Source: an uncultured Sedimentitalea sp. (lineage in GTDB: Bacteria > Pseudomonadota > Alphaproteobacteria > Rhodobacterales > Rhodobacteraceae). Taken from it: a stretch of 64,000 nt of DNA. The notes beneath the pieces are model-generated. The model did not search any database, was not told the DNA's origin, and saw only the letters and a list, made by a program, of their open reading frames with translations. The translations under genes were made by a program, and so were the position numbers. Of the stretch, positions 7,314-16,000 are shown in pieces. Positions within the stretch are counted from its first letter, which is position 1, and each line of letters begins with the position of its first letter. The stretch spans positions 186,001 through 250,000 of the forward strand of contig CANNGH010000003.1 in assembly GCA_947504115.1 (NCBI GenBank). Direction: 5' to 3'.

Positions 7314-9146
7314 ATGAAAATCGGAAACATGATCGACGCCTTTCGCCCCGCCGACGGACCTCCGCCGGTCACTCTGCTGGCGTTCATCCGCTGGTGTCTG
7401 TCGGGCGCGTGGCCGGCGCTGTGGCTTGCGGCATTCCTGTCCGCCGCCGCCGGCGGGATGGAGGCGATCACAGCGCTGATTCTCGGGCTGGTGGTGGATG
7501 CGGCGACGCAAAGCGGGCCGGAGGGGTTCTTTGACGGTTCCAACACGCTGCTGATCGCGGGGACGATCGGGTTTTTCCTGATCGCGCGCCCGCTGCTGTT
7601 CGGGCTGTCGGCGGCATCGAATTCCGTCATCGTGCAGCCCAACGTGCTGCCGCTGGTGCTGTCGCGGCTGCATCGCTGGACACTGGGTCAGGCGGTGACG
7701 TTCTTTGACGACGATTTTGCCGGACGCATCGCGCAGAAACAGATGCAGACCGCCCGCGCGGTGACGGATGTTGCCGCCGAGGTCATCAACGTGGTCGCCT
7801 TTGCGCTGGCCTCGCTGGCGGGCTCGTTGGCGCTGCTGGGCGCGATCGACTGGCGCGTGACGATCCTGTTCCTGATCTGGCTGGTGGCCTATTTCATCCT
7901 GATCGCCGCCTTCCTGCCGCGCATCCGCAAACGCGCCGGGTTCCGCGCCGGGGCGCGGGCGATGGTGTCGGGGCAGGTGGTGGATACCGTCACCAATATC
8001 ACCACCGTCAAGCTGTTCGCCCATGACGATCACGAGGACCGCGCCGCGCTGGGCGCGATGGGCCACTACCGCGACCGCGCGCTGGATTTCGGGCGCCTGG
8101 CGGCGCTGTTCCGGCTGTGCCTGATGACGCTGGCCGGGCTGTTGCCGGTGCTGCTGATCGGTGCGACGCTGCTTTTGTGGCAGCGCGGTCTGACCAGCAC
8201 GGGCGACATCGTCGCAGCCGGAACCGTCGCCATCCGCATCGCGCAGATGACCGGCTGGGTCAGTTTCACGCTGATGGCGATCTATTCAAATGTCGGCGAG
8301 GTCGAGGACGGCATGAACACCCTGACCCCGCGCACGCGAATCAACGACACGCCCGACGCGACGGAGTTGCAGGTGCCCCGCGGCGAGATCGCGTTCGACG
8401 GCGTCACATTCACCTACGGGCGCGATGTGGGTGGGGTGCAGGACATAAACCTGACCATCGCGCCGGGGGAAAAGCTGGGCATTGTCGGGGCCTCGGGGGC
8501 GGGAAAATCGACGCTGGTGGCACTGCTACTGCGGCTTTATCACGGCGAGCAGGGCCAGATCCGCATCGACGGGCAGGACATCGAACAGGTCACGCAGGAA
8601 AGTTTGCGCCGCAAGATCGGAATGGTCACGCAGGAAACCGCGATGTTCAACCGCTCGGCCCGCGACAATATCCGGTATGGCCGCCCCGATGCCAGCGAAG
8701 AGGAAATGATCGCCGCCGCGCAAAAGGCCGAGGCGCATGACTTCATCGTCGACATGCAGGACCACAAGGGCCGGCGCGGCTATGACGCGCATCTGGGCGA
8801 ACGCGGCGTCAAGCTGTCGGGCGGGCAGCGTCAACGCATCGCACTGGCCCGCGCCATTCTCAAGAACGCGCCGATTCTGGTGCTGGACGAAGCCACCAGC
8901 GCGCTGGATTCCGAGGTCGAGGCCGCGATCCAGTCGGCGCTGCATCGCGTGATGGAGGGCAAGACCGTGCTGGCCATCGCGCACCGGCTGTCCACCCTGT
9001 CGGAAATGGACCGGATCATCGTCATGGAACACGGCCAGATCGTCGAGACCGGCACCCATGACGCGCTGCTGGAGCGCGGCGGCCTTTATGCGCGGTTCTG
9101 GAACCGGCAATCGGGCGGTTTCATCCGGGCCGAGGCGGCGGAATAG
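7314..9146 (+). CDS. ABC exporter, half transporter with fused permease and ATPase
   Basis: The 610-residue product has an exporter-type membrane domain (about residues 20-330, six helices) followed by an ATPase domain. The ATPase shows Walker A GASGAGKSTL near residue 394, Q-loop GMVTQETAMFN, signature LSGGQRQR near 501, Walker B ILVLDEATSALDSE and an H-loop (AIAHRLSTL). It should act as a homodimer in the inner membrane, like MsbA-type exporters. The substrate cannot be inferred. ATG 7314 gives a long soluble N-terminus. The stop is followed immediately by the GTG start of the RNA methyltransferase, so the two are probably cotranscribed. The 244-bp gap upstream shows no clear gene; a G/C-rich dyad at 7244-7273 lies near a possible promoter. 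Confidence 0.9.
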   Translation: MKIGNMIDAFRPADGPPPVTLLAFIRWCLSGAWPALWLAAFLSAAAGGMEAITALILGLVVDAATQSGPEGFFDGSNTLLIAGTIGFFLIARPLLFGLSAASNSVIVQPNVLPLVLSRLHRWTLGQAVTFFDDDFAGRIAQKQMQTARAVTDVAAEVINVVAFALASLAGSLALLGAIDWRVTILFLIWLVAYFILIAAFLPRIRKRAGFRAGARAMVSGQVVDTVTNITTVKLFAHDDHEDRAALGAMGHYRDRALDFGRLAALFRLCLMTLAGLLPVLLIGATLLLWQRGLTSTGDIVAAGTVAIRIAQMTGWVSFTLMAIYSNVGEVEDGMNTLTPRTRINDTPDATELQVPRGEIAFDGVTFTYGRDVGGVQDINLTIAPGEKLGIVGASGAGKSTLVALLLRLYHGEQGQIRIDGQDIEQVTQESLRRKIGMVTQETAMFNRSARDNIRYGRPDASEEEMIAAAQKAEAHDFIVDMQDHKGRRGYDAHLGERGVKLSGGQRQRIALARAILKNAPILVLDEATSALDSEVEAAIQSALHRVMEGKTVLAIAHRLSTLSEMDRIIVMEHGQIVETGTHDALLERGGLYARFWNRQSGGFIRAEAAE

Positions 9147-10370
9147 GTGCGCGATACGGTCACGATCGAGCGGCTGGGCCACAAGGGCGACGGCGTTGCG
9201 CCGGGTCCGGTCTTTGCCCCGCGCTGTCTGCCGGGGGAAACCGTCAGCGGGGTTCGCGATGGCGAGCGGCTGACCGATATCCGCATTGTCACGCCCTCAC
9301 CGGACCGGGTGCAGCCGCCCTGTCCGCATTATCGCGCCTGCGGCGGCTGCCAGTTGCAACATGCCAGTGACGGGTTCGTGGCCGATTGGAAACAGCAGGT
9401 CGTGCGCAATGCCCTGGCCGCGCAGGGGCTGGACGCCGTTCTGCGCCCCATCGTCACCTCCCCGCCCTTGTCACGCCGGCGGGCCACATTCGCGGTGCGG
9501 CGGACGAAAAAAGGGGCGCTTGTCGGGTTTCACGGTCGCGCCTCGGACGTGATCGCCGAGATTCCCGATTGCCGCCTGCTGCTGCCCGAGGTTCTGGCCG
9601 GGCGCGACGTGGCGCAGACGCTGGCGCTGGCCGGGGCCAGCCGCAAGAGCGCTTTGGCGGTGACCGTCACGGCCTCCGATAATGGTCTCGACGTGGCGGT
9701 GACGGGAGGCAAGCCGCTCGACGGCCCATTGCGCGCCACGCTGGGCGGGATTGCAGCAACGCATGGGCTGGCGCGGTTGACGTGGGAGGGCGAGACCGTG
9801 GCGCTGGCTGCCCCTCCGGGACAGTATTTCGGCGCGGCGCGGGTGGTGCCGCCACCGGGTGCCTTCCTGCAGGCCACGCGCGAGGGCGAGGCGGCGCTGT
9901 TGGGCGCGGTGCAGGAGATCGTCGGCGATGCGGCGCGTGTGGTCGATCTGTTCGCCGGGTGCGGCACGTTCTCCCTGCCGCTCGCCGCGCAGGCCGCCGT
10001 GCACGCGGTCGAGGGCGAGGCCGACATGCTGGAGGCGCTGGATCACGGCTGGCGCAATGCGGAAGCGCTGAAACGGGTCACGACCGAGCCGCGCGACCTG
10101 TTCCGCCGCCCGCTGATGCCCGACGAACTTGCCCGGTTCGACGCCGCCGTTCTGGACCCGCCCCGCGCCGGAGCCGCCGCGCAGGTGGCCGAACTGGCGC
10201 AGGCGCGGATTGCGCGGATCGCCTATGTGTCGTGCAACCCGGTCAGCTTTGCCCGCGACGTGCGGCACCTGGTCGATGCGGGTTATGCGCTGGACTGGGT
10301 GCAGGTGGTGGACCAGTTTCGCTGGTCGGCGCATGTCGAACTTGTCGGGAAACTGCGGCGAATCGGGTGA
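9147..10370 (+). CDS. 23S rRNA/tRNA uracil-C5 methyltransferase, TrmA/RumA family
   Basis: SAM-dependent RNA m5U methyltransferase of 407 residues. The N-terminus has a reduced TRAM-like region and an iron-sulfur cysteine cluster CPHYRACGGCQLQ near residue 53, with a further Cys in EIPDCRLLL. The methyltransferase domain has VVDLFAGCGTFSLPLA and the catalytic cysteine in AYVSCNPVSFARD near residue 360. The start is GTG 9147, directly after the stop of the ABC gene. Family knowledge points to rRNA U747/U1939-type modification, but the exact site (RlmC versus RlmD) cannot be told from sequence alone. Confidence 0.9.
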   Translation: MRDTVTIERLGHKGDGVAPGPVFAPRCLPGETVSGVRDGERLTDIRIVTPSPDRVQPPCPHYRACGGCQLQHASDGFVADWKQQVVRNALAAQGLDAVLRPIVTSPPLSRRRATFAVRRTKKGALVGFHGRASDVIAEIPDCRLLLPEVLAGRDVAQTLALAGASRKSALAVTVTASDNGLDVAVTGGKPLDGPLRATLGGIAATHGLARLTWEGETVALAAPPGQYFGAARVVPPPGAFLQATREGEAALLGAVQEIVGDAARVVDLFAGCGTFSLPLAAQAAVHAVEGEADMLEALDHGWRNAEALKRVTTEPRDLFRRPLMPDELARFDAAVLDPPRAGAAAQVAELAQARIARIAYVSCNPVSFARDVRHLVDAGYALDWVQVVDQFRWSAHVELVGKLRRIG

Positions 10371-10391
10371 TTTCAGTTGCAAAAGGAGATG

Positions 10392-10419
10392 TTTTGCCTT
10401 GGGCGGCAAAATTTGATTT
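10392..10419 (+). terminator. Weak hairpin terminator after the RNA methyltransferase
   Basis: A 7-bp stem (TTTTGCC 10392-10398 with GGCAAAA 10405-10411) and a 6-nt loop are followed by a T-rich run. It lies 22 nt after the methyltransferase stop. The stem is short and A/T-closed, so efficiency is uncertain. Confidence 0.4.
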
Positions 10420-10446
10420 TGAATTCTGCGCCCGATTTTGTATGCC
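10419..10446 (+). promoter_or_regulatory. Possible promoter for the L,D-transpeptidase gene
   Basis: TTGAAT (10419-10424) and TATGCC (10441-10446) with a 16-nt spacer lie in an unusually A/T-rich stretch upstream of the lipoprotein gene. The match is modest. Confidence 0.3.
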
Positions 10447-10479
10447 GGAACAAGAACGAGGCAGAGCAAAGATAAAAAA

Positions 10480-10974
10480 ATGAAACGGCGAATCTTTACG
10501 CTGGGCGCGCTTGCCGCCCTTGCAACCAGTGGATGCAGCAGCAAATTCCGCTCGTACGACGGCCCCGAGGTGACATCGATCATCGTCAAAAAGGGCGAGC
10601 GGCGCATGTATCTGTTGAACCATGATCAGGTGATCAAGAACGTGGATTTCGACCTGGGGTTCGCTCCGGTCGGGCACAAGCAGATCGAAGGCGACGGACG
10701 CACGCCCGAAGGTGTGTATTTCATCGACCGGCGCAATCCCAACAGCCAGTTCCACCTGTCGCTGGGCATCTCCTATCCCAGCCCGCGGGATATCGAGGTG
10801 GCGCGCGCGTTCGGCAAGAGTCCGGGCGGGGACATCTTCATCCATGGCCAGCCCAACAAGGAAAAGGCCAAGGGGCGCGACTGGACCGCAGGCTGCATCG
10901 CGGTCAGGAACCGCGATATCGAACAGCTTTACGCGATGGTGCGCGACGGCACGCCGGTCTTTCTGCAACCCTGA
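10480..10974 (+). CDS. L,D-transpeptidase (YkuD) lipoprotein
   Basis: The 164-residue product starts MKRRIFTLGALAALATSGCS, a lipoprotein signal with the lipidated Cys at about residue 19, so it is anchored in the cell envelope. The YkuD catalytic motif is present as IFIHGQPN followed by TAGCIAVRNRD (His and catalytic Cys near residues 125 and 145). Such enzymes make 3-3 crosslinks or attach proteins in peptidoglycan; some only bind murein. ATG 10480 is chosen because the signal peptide begins there. The gene is convergent with the CAP-domain lipoprotein, with 18 nt between stops. Confidence 0.9.
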   Translation: MKRRIFTLGALAALATSGCSSKFRSYDGPEVTSIIVKKGERRMYLLNHDQVIKNVDFDLGFAPVGHKQIEGDGRTPEGVYFIDRRNPNSQFHLSLGISYPSPRDIEVARAFGKSPGGDIFIHGQPNKEKAKGRDWTAGCIAVRNRDIEQLYAMVRDGTPVFLQP

Positions 10975-10980
10975 GCGATA

Positions 10981-11004
10981 ATGGGCGGCGCCTCAGCCGC
11001 CCAT
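10981..11004. terminator. Hairpin between two convergent lipoprotein genes
   Basis: ATGGGCGGC (10981-10989) pairs perfectly with GCCGCCCAT (10996-11004) around a 6-nt loop. It overlaps the last codons of the CAP gene. There is no T-run on either side, so it may act by folding or as an RNA end stabiliser and not as a classic terminator. Confidence 0.4.
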
Positions 11005-11505
11005 CAGCAGAGTCCACCAGATCTTGCCGTTGGATTCCTGATACCAGGCGAAGCCCATGTCGCGCGCCTTGCGGTTCAGGATGACATCGCGTGTGCTGCG
11101 TTCCTCCATCCAGGCGGAAAGGGTTTGCAGCTCGGTCTCGTAGCTTTCCGAGATGTTCTCGCCCAGCATCCGGCCATCATACCCAGCCCGGCGCACGCGG
11201 TCGAACGGCGACGACCCGTCCGACCCGAAATGCCAGGGCCGGTTCTGGCGCGCCATGTCGCGCGAATGGGTTTCGGCCGCGGCGTTGAGCCTGGAATTGA
11301 GCGTCACCTCGGATGCGCCGGCGGCGGTGCGCAGCGAATTGACCGAATCGACCATGTTGAACTGGATCTTGGTCGTGTCGCCGGGGCGGATCCGATACGC
11401 TTGGGGCAGCGGCTTGCCGTCGGGGCCGAGTTGCGGAGTGTCGAAATCGGTGCAGCCCGCAAGCCCCACGAAGATGATCAGAAAAAGCGAAAGAAGACGC
11501 GCCAT
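10993..11505 (-). CDS. CAP-domain (SCP/PR1-like) lipoprotein
   Basis: The 170-residue product begins MARLLSLFLIIFVGLAGCTD, a lipoprotein signal with lipobox LAGC. The rest is a CAP domain: RTAAGASEVTLNSRLNAAAE, then THSRDMARQNRPWHFGSDG, then GENISESYETELQTLSAWM near residues 130-150. Bacterial CAP proteins are envelope proteins of mostly unknown activity. The gene is convergent with the L,D-transpeptidase, another envelope protein, but nothing shows a joint function. Confidence 0.85.
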   Translation of the reverse strand: MARLLSLFLIIFVGLAGCTDFDTPQLGPDGKPLPQAYRIRPGDTTKIQFNMVDSVNSLRTAAGASEVTLNSRLNAAAETHSRDMARQNRPWHFGSDGSSPFDRVRRAGYDGRMLGENISESYETELQTLSAWMEERSTRDVILNRKARDMGFAWYQESNGKIWWTLLMGG

Positions 11506-11899
11506 GACTTACCCTGAGAATTGTTCACCTTTCGCCAATACAATGCGCGACCGCCTGACGCAAACCTTTGGGCGCGCAGCATGCAGGTTCTTGATGAAGG
11601 GTTGATTTGCGACAACAGTTTTTCACCCGGCGTCGCGCGATGGCGAAAGATGCACACCGATGACGGCGCGTCGATCGCGCCCGCTGCGCTGCGCTCTGTC
11701 GCCCGGCGCGCAGGTTCGGCGCGAAACGTGCATCGCGGAATTCGCAGGTGTTGCTAATTTGACGACATTTCCGGTCACGCATTCGTGACGCGATCACAAG
11801 TAATTGCAATCTCTCCACGATGCTGGTTACAAAAAACCACGAGGTAAGTCTTGGGTGCGTGGTTCATCTGTGTGAATTACGCCATTTCTGGAGGATAAT
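11506..11899. other. 394-bp gap without a convincing gene
   Basis: The left two thirds hold no supported gene. There is an inverted repeat GTCACG-CATT-CGTGAC at 11774-11789. The right end carries a possible promoter (TTGCAA 11804-11809, TACAAA 11828-11833, 18-nt spacer) and a 5' leader hairpin (AACCACG 11835-11841 with CGTGGTT 11858-11864) before the small protein gene at 11900. Confidence 0.5.
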
Positions 11900-12082
11900 A
11901 TGAAGAAACTCGTTCTCGCTGCAGCACTGGCTGGTGCCGCATCCACCGCTTCCGCCGGCAACATTCAAGAGCCGATCGTCGAAGCTCCGGTCATTGTCGA
12001 AGAAACGCAGGGTTCGTCCAGCGGCATCATTCTGCCCCTGGTCCTGCTGGTTCTGGTCGCAGCCGCGGTTGCATCGAACTAA
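11900..12082 (+). CDS. Small exported or membrane protein (60 aa)
   Basis: The product has a clear signal peptide (MKKLVLAAALAGAASTASAG, cleavage after ASA), a short acidic segment rich in Pro/Val/Glu, then a C-terminal hydrophobic helix (GIILPLVLLVLVAAAVASN). After cleavage about 40 residues would remain, anchored in the membrane. It follows a very strong ribosome site (GGAGGATAAT), has its own leader and ends at a strong terminator, which points to high expression as a single gene. I recognise no family function. Confidence 0.75.
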   Translation: MKKLVLAAALAGAASTASAGNIQEPIVEAPVIVEETQGSSSGIILPLVLLVLVAAAVASN

Positions 12083-12106
12083 GCTGAAAACAGCCTGAAA
12101 AACACG

Positions 12107-12138
12107 AAAAGGCGGTGGATTTTTCCATCGCCTTTTTT
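12107..12138 (+). terminator. Strong intrinsic terminator after the 60-aa gene
   Basis: GGCGGTGGA (12111-12119) pairs with TCCATCGCC (12124-12132), including one G-U pair, flanked by an A-run before and six T after, so it can work in both directions and may also serve hemH. Confidence 0.85.
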
Positions 12139-12178
12139 CGTGTCGCCGTCTTTCCGGTTCACGGAGGACCGGAGGTTT

Positions 12179-13234
12179 TCAACCGATCCAGCCCTTCAGG
12201 TTGTCCCGGATGACATCGCCCAGCGCCGCGATATGCGCGTCGTCGTCGTTGAGACAGGGAATATAGGTGAATTCCTCGCCGCCCGCCTCTTCGAAACTTT
12301 CGCGGATCTCGTCGTTGATCTCTTCCAGCGTCTCGACGCAATCGGCCGAAAACGCGGGGGCGCAGACCGCGATACGTTTTTTGCCGGCCTTGGCCAGCCG
12401 CGCTACCTCTTCGACGGTATAGGGTTTCAGCCATTCCTCAGGCCCGAACACCGACTGGAACGTGCTGATGATCCGGGTCTTGTCCCAGCCGAGCCGCTCG
12501 CGCAGCAGCCGTGTCGTTTTCTGGCACTGGCAATGATAGGGGTCGCCCTCGGTCAGATAGCGTTGCGGCATGCCGTGATATGAACAGACCAGGATGTCGG
12601 GCCGCTTCGACAGATTGGCATAGGCGCGTTCGATCGACTGGGCCAGCGCCTCGATATAGGCGGGATGGTCGAAATAGGGTTCGACCGTGCGCGCGACGGG
12701 TTGCCAGGTTTCCTGCATCAGCGCACGAAAGAACTGGTCATTGGCGGTGCCCGACGTGGCGCCGGCATAATGCGGATAGAGCGGAAAGAACAGGATCTTG
12801 CGGCATCCGGCCTCGACCATCGCGCGGACCTTGTCCTTGGTCGAGGGGTTGCCGTAGCGCATGCAGTAATCCACCATCACCCGGTCGCCATATTCCTGCT
12901 GCATTGCCTCGGCCAGCTTTGCGGTCTGCTGTTTGGTGATGGTCAGCAGCGGACTTTCGTTCTCGGCCTCGTTCCAGATGGATTTATAGGCCTTGCCGCT
13001 GGAAAACGGCCGCTTGGTGAGGATGACAAGCTGCAACAGCGGCTGCCATTTCCACGACGGGTAATCGATCACCCGCTTGTCCGACAGGAATTCGTTCAGG
13101 TAACGGCGCATCGAGCGGTAATCATACGCATCCGGCGTACCCAGATTGGCGATCAGGACACCAATCTTTTCCGGGGCGATGGCAGGGTGATCGGCCGGCG
13201 CATGGTCCGGACGGATGGCGGTCATGTCTTTCAT
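12179..13234 (-). CDS. hemH: Ferrochelatase
   Basis: Inserts Fe2+ into protoporphyrin IX to make protoheme, the last step of heme synthesis. The 351-residue product has GVLIANLGTPDAY near the N-terminus, the metal-binding His in CSYHGMPQRYLTEGDPY near residue 220, and the conserved acidic motif DCVETLEEINDE near residue 290. Start ATG 13234 (MKDMTAI) follows an AGGA sequence; the second ATG three codons on is possible. The gene is monocistronic by appearance and convergent with the small exported protein. Confidence 0.95.
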   Translation of the reverse strand: MKDMTAIRPDHAPADHPAIAPEKIGVLIANLGTPDAYDYRSMRRYLNEFLSDKRVIDYPSWKWQPLLQLVILTKRPFSSGKAYKSIWNEAENESPLLTITKQQTAKLAEAMQQEYGDRVMVDYCMRYGNPSTKDKVRAMVEAGCRKILFFPLYPHYAGATSGTANDQFFRALMQETWQPVARTVEPYFDHPAYIEALAQSIERAYANLSKRPDILVCSYHGMPQRYLTEGDPYHCQCQKTTRLLRERLGWDKTRIISTFQSVFGPEEWLKPYTVEEVARLAKAGKKRIAVCAPAFSADCVETLEEINDEIRESFEEAGGEEFTYIPCLNDDDAHIAALGDVIRDNLKGWIG

Positions 13235-13289
13235 ACCGTTATCCTGATTTTCATGTGTTGCGGTGCAGATACAGTGTTTTGCCCTTGGG

Positions 13290-14105
13290 TCAATCCGGCA
13301 GCGGCGTTTCGGTCGCGTTCAGCGCATCGGCCAGCCGCGCCTGCGCCGAGCCGGGGCGCAGCGGTTTCGGCTGACTTTCCGACGGGGACCAGCCGGTCAG
13401 GCAGACCAGTTCGAACCGTGCGGGGATGCGGCCATCTGGCTGGGCGAAATGCGCGCGGTACAACTCGTCCGCACGCCGGAAAACCGCCCGCCGCGTCGGG
13501 CGGCGAAGACGGTGCGCCATGACATTCGTTTCGCCCATGGCGCGCAGATCGTGCATCAGGTGGGTGATGTCGCGGTAACTGGCGGTCAGATCGAAACTGT
13601 CGGCGACCGGCAGCGCGAAACCGGCGCGTTGCAGCAGCGCGCCCAATTCGCGGATCTCGCCCATCGGGGCGATTCGCGGCGACAGGCCACCGGTGATCTC
13701 GGTTTCGGCCTGCCCCAGAACCGCGCGCAGTTGCGCCAGCGTCTGCCCCCCCGGCGCGACCGCCAGAAAAAATCCATCCTCGATCAGCGCACGGCGGCAT
13801 TGGATCAACTGACCGACCGGATCGTTGGCCCAATGCAGGCCCATCGCGTGAACAACCAGATCATGCGCTTCCGGCTGCAAATCAAGCGTTTCCGTATCGG
13901 GCACGCAGACCGAACCCGGAAAGGCATCGCGCCAGAAATCGGGGAACGGCGTCACGATGGCGGGTTTCGTAAACTCCCTCTTAACCATCGACAGGCGATC
14001 CTGAATGTCTTCCACCGCGGCGCGATGCAGGAACAGGTCGGCAGTATCGGCGCGTCGGCGATGGGCCAGCAGCGCGGCGCGGTCAAACAGGGGAGAGGTG
14101 CTCAT
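13290..14105 (-). CDS. SAM-dependent methyltransferase (BioC/NDUFAF5-like)
   Basis: The 271-residue product begins LFDRAALLAHRRRAD and carries a class I methyltransferase core: a degenerate motif I region, HDLVVHAMGLHWANDPVGQL near residue 88, and a downstream DLTASYRDITHLMHDLRAMG segment typical of the BioC/NDUFAF5-like family. In mitochondria NDUFAF5 modifies a complex I subunit; in bacteria the family also includes malonyl-ACP methyltransferases. The exact substrate here is not known. Its ATG lies only 2 nt from the start of comF on the other strand, so the two promoters must overlap or lie within the opposite gene. Confidence 0.8.
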   Translation of the reverse strand: MSTSPLFDRAALLAHRRRADTADLFLHRAAVEDIQDRLSMVKREFTKPAIVTPFPDFWRDAFPGSVCVPDTETLDLQPEAHDLVVHAMGLHWANDPVGQLIQCRRALIEDGFFLAVAPGGQTLAQLRAVLGQAETEITGGLSPRIAPMGEIRELGALLQRAGFALPVADSFDLTASYRDITHLMHDLRAMGETNVMAHRLRRPTRRAVFRRADELYRAHFAQPDGRIPARFELVCLTGWSPSESQPKPLRPGSAQARLADALNATETPLPD

Positions 14106-14107
14106 GC

Positions 14108-14851
14108 GTGGAAAATAGGGCGATCCTGCAGCGGTTGCAAACCGCCGTCGCGCTTTTGTATCCGCCGCGCTGTCTGGGCTGCGGCACGATGGTCGAAAGC
14201 GATTTCGGCCTGTGCGGTCCGTGCTGGCGCGACACCCCGTTCATCGCGGGCACCGTCTGCGATGCCTGCGGCGTGCCGCTTCCGGGGGCCGAGGATGGGC
14301 ACCGGCTGGAATGCGACGATTGCATGGACCGCCCGCGCCCATGGGCGCAGGGACGGGCGGCGCTGCTTTACAAGGACCGGGCGCGGCGGATGGTGCTGGC
14401 GCTGAAACACGGCGACCGCGGCGAACTGGCGCGCCCGGCGGCGTTGTGGATGGCGCGCGCCGCGCGGCCGCTGCTGCGCGAGGGCATGCTGCTTGCGCCG
14501 GTGCCGCTGCATTGGACGCGGCTGGTGCGACGGCGCTATAACCAGTCGGCGCTGCTGGCGCAGCATCTGGCGGCGCAGACCGGGCTGGCACAATGCCCCG
14601 ACCTGCTGGTGCGGGTCCGCCGCACACGGGTGCTGGATGGCAAGGGCGCGGCACAGCGATTCGCGGACCTTGACGGCGCGGTGCGCGTGCATCCGGGGCG
14701 GCGCCACCGGATCGCCGGGCGGACGGTGCTGCTGGTGGATGACGTGATGACATCGGGCGCGACCTTTTCGGCCTGTGCGAATGCCTGCCTTGAGGCCGGT
14801 GCGGCGGAGGTTCGCGTGATCGCACTGGCACGCGTTGCAAAGGAGCCCTAG
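14108..14851 (+). CDS. ComF-family phosphoribosyltransferase-like protein
   Basis: The 247-residue product has the double zinc-finger head CLGCGTM...CGPCW...CDACGVPLPG...CDDCMD (residues ~18-75) and a C-terminal phosphoribosyltransferase fold with VLLVDDVMTSGATFSACANA near residue 210. ComF proteins take part in natural transformation and replication-fork handling. No other competence gene lies beside it. The start is GTG 14108; an ATG at 14104 runs into a stop. It is divergent from the methyltransferase gene and followed by grxC after 52 nt. Confidence 0.87.
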   Translation: MENRAILQRLQTAVALLYPPRCLGCGTMVESDFGLCGPCWRDTPFIAGTVCDACGVPLPGAEDGHRLECDDCMDRPRPWAQGRAALLYKDRARRMVLALKHGDRGELARPAALWMARAARPLLREGMLLAPVPLHWTRLVRRRYNQSALLAQHLAAQTGLAQCPDLLVRVRRTRVLDGKGAAQRFADLDGAVRVHPGRRHRIAGRTVLLVDDVMTSGATFSACANACLEAGAAEVRVIALARVAKEP

Positions 14852-14903
14852 ATCTCCGACAAAAGCGCATCCCTGACGGGTGCCGGTTTCGGAGGGCATT
14901 ACG

Positions 14904-15161
14904 ATGCAACAGGTCGAGATTTACACTTCCCCGTTTTGCGGTTTCTGCCATGCCGCAAAGCGGTTGCTGAAACAGAAAGGCGTCAATTTCTCCGAGATCG
15001 ACGTGCGGGCGGACCCCTCGCGCAAGACAGAGATGATCCAGCGCGCCAATGGCGGGCGCACCGTGCCGCAGATCTTCATCGGCGATACCCATGTCGGCGG
15101 CTGCGACGAACTTTATGCGCTGGATCGCGCGGGAAAGCTCGACCCGCTGTTGTCGCCATGA
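14904..15161 (+). CDS. grxC: Glutaredoxin 3 (CGFC active site)
   Basis: Small cytosolic thiol-disulfide oxidoreductase using glutathione. The 85-residue product has the dithiol active site CGFC at about residue 11 in place of the common CPYC, the TVP loop (GGRTVPQIFIG) and GGCDEL near residue 69 for glutathione binding. ATG 14904 has a GGAGGG ribosome site. The stop overlaps the start of the nitrilase gene (ATGA at 15158), so the two are coupled. Confidence 0.94.
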   Translation: MQQVEIYTSPFCGFCHAAKRLLKQKGVNFSEIDVRADPSRKTEMIQRANGGRTVPQIFIGDTHVGGCDELYALDRAGKLDPLLSP

Positions 15162-16000
15162 ACCTGCGCGCGGCCCTGATCCAGTTGACTTCGGGGGACG
15201 ATCCGCAGGCAAATCTGCCGGTCACCCAAGGGTTCGTATCCGACGCCGCACGGGCCGGCGCGGGATTCGTGCTGACGCCCGAGGTGACGAACTGCCTGTC
15301 CACCAGCCGCGCGTTACAGAACGAGGTTCTGCACCATGAGCATGACGACCCGACCCTTGCCGCGCTGCGCAATCAGGCGCGGCACCTGAAGATCTGGCTG
15401 CTGATCGGATCGCTGGCGCTGAAGACCGACGATGCGGACGGGCGATTCGCCAACCGGTCGTTCCTGATCGGACCGGATGGCAGGATCGTTGCGCGTTATG
15501 ACAAAATTCACATGTTCGACGTCAATGTCAGCGAGACGGAGACCTATCGCGAATCGGAGGGATTCCGCCCCGGCACCCGCGCGGTCGTGGCCGATACCGC
15601 CTATGGCCGACTTGGGCTGAGCATCTGTTACGATCTGCGGTTTCCGCATCTCTATCAGGCGCTGGCGCGGGGCGGCGCGCAGATCCTGACGGTTCCCGCG
15701 GCGTTTTCGCCCGTGACCGGCGGCGCGCATTGGATGCCGCTGCTGCGGGCGCGGGCGATCGAGACCGGCTGTTACGTGCTGGCCCCGGCGCAGACCGGCA
15801 CACATCATGCACAGCGTGGTAAACAGCGCAGCACCTTCGGTCACAGCGTGGCGATTTCCCCCTGGGGTGAGATCCTGACCGATGGCGGGACGCAACCGGG
15901 CGTCAATGTGTTCGAGATCGATCTGGACGAGGTCGAAACCGCCCGGCGAAAGGTGCCGTCGCTGTCCCATATACGACCCTTCGACGGCCCGGATGAATGA
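15158..16000 (+). CDS. Nitrilase-superfamily amidase (Nit family)
   Basis: The 280-residue product has the Glu-Lys-Cys triad of the carbon-nitrogen hydrolases: Glu in LTPEVTN near residue 42, Lys in RYDKIHMFDV near 112, Cys in LSICYDLRFPHLYQ near 152. The segment after the Cys matches the Nit1/omega-amidase group, which hydrolyses deaminated glutathione or 2-oxoglutaramate. That link to glutathione repair fits its coupling to glutaredoxin upstream (4-nt overlap). It also overlaps the MarR gene start by 8 nt, giving a grx-nit-marR operon. Confidence 0.9.
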   Translation: MNLRAALIQLTSGDDPQANLPVTQGFVSDAARAGAGFVLTPEVTNCLSTSRALQNEVLHHEHDDPTLAALRNQARHLKIWLLIGSLALKTDDADGRFANRSFLIGPDGRIVARYDKIHMFDVNVSETETYRESEGFRPGTRAVVADTAYGRLGLSICYDLRFPHLYQALARGGAQILTVPAAFSPVTGGAHWMPLLRARAIETGCYVLAPAQTGTHHAQRGKQRSTFGHSVAISPWGEILTDGGTQPGVNVFEIDLDEVETARRKVPSLSHIRPFDGPDE

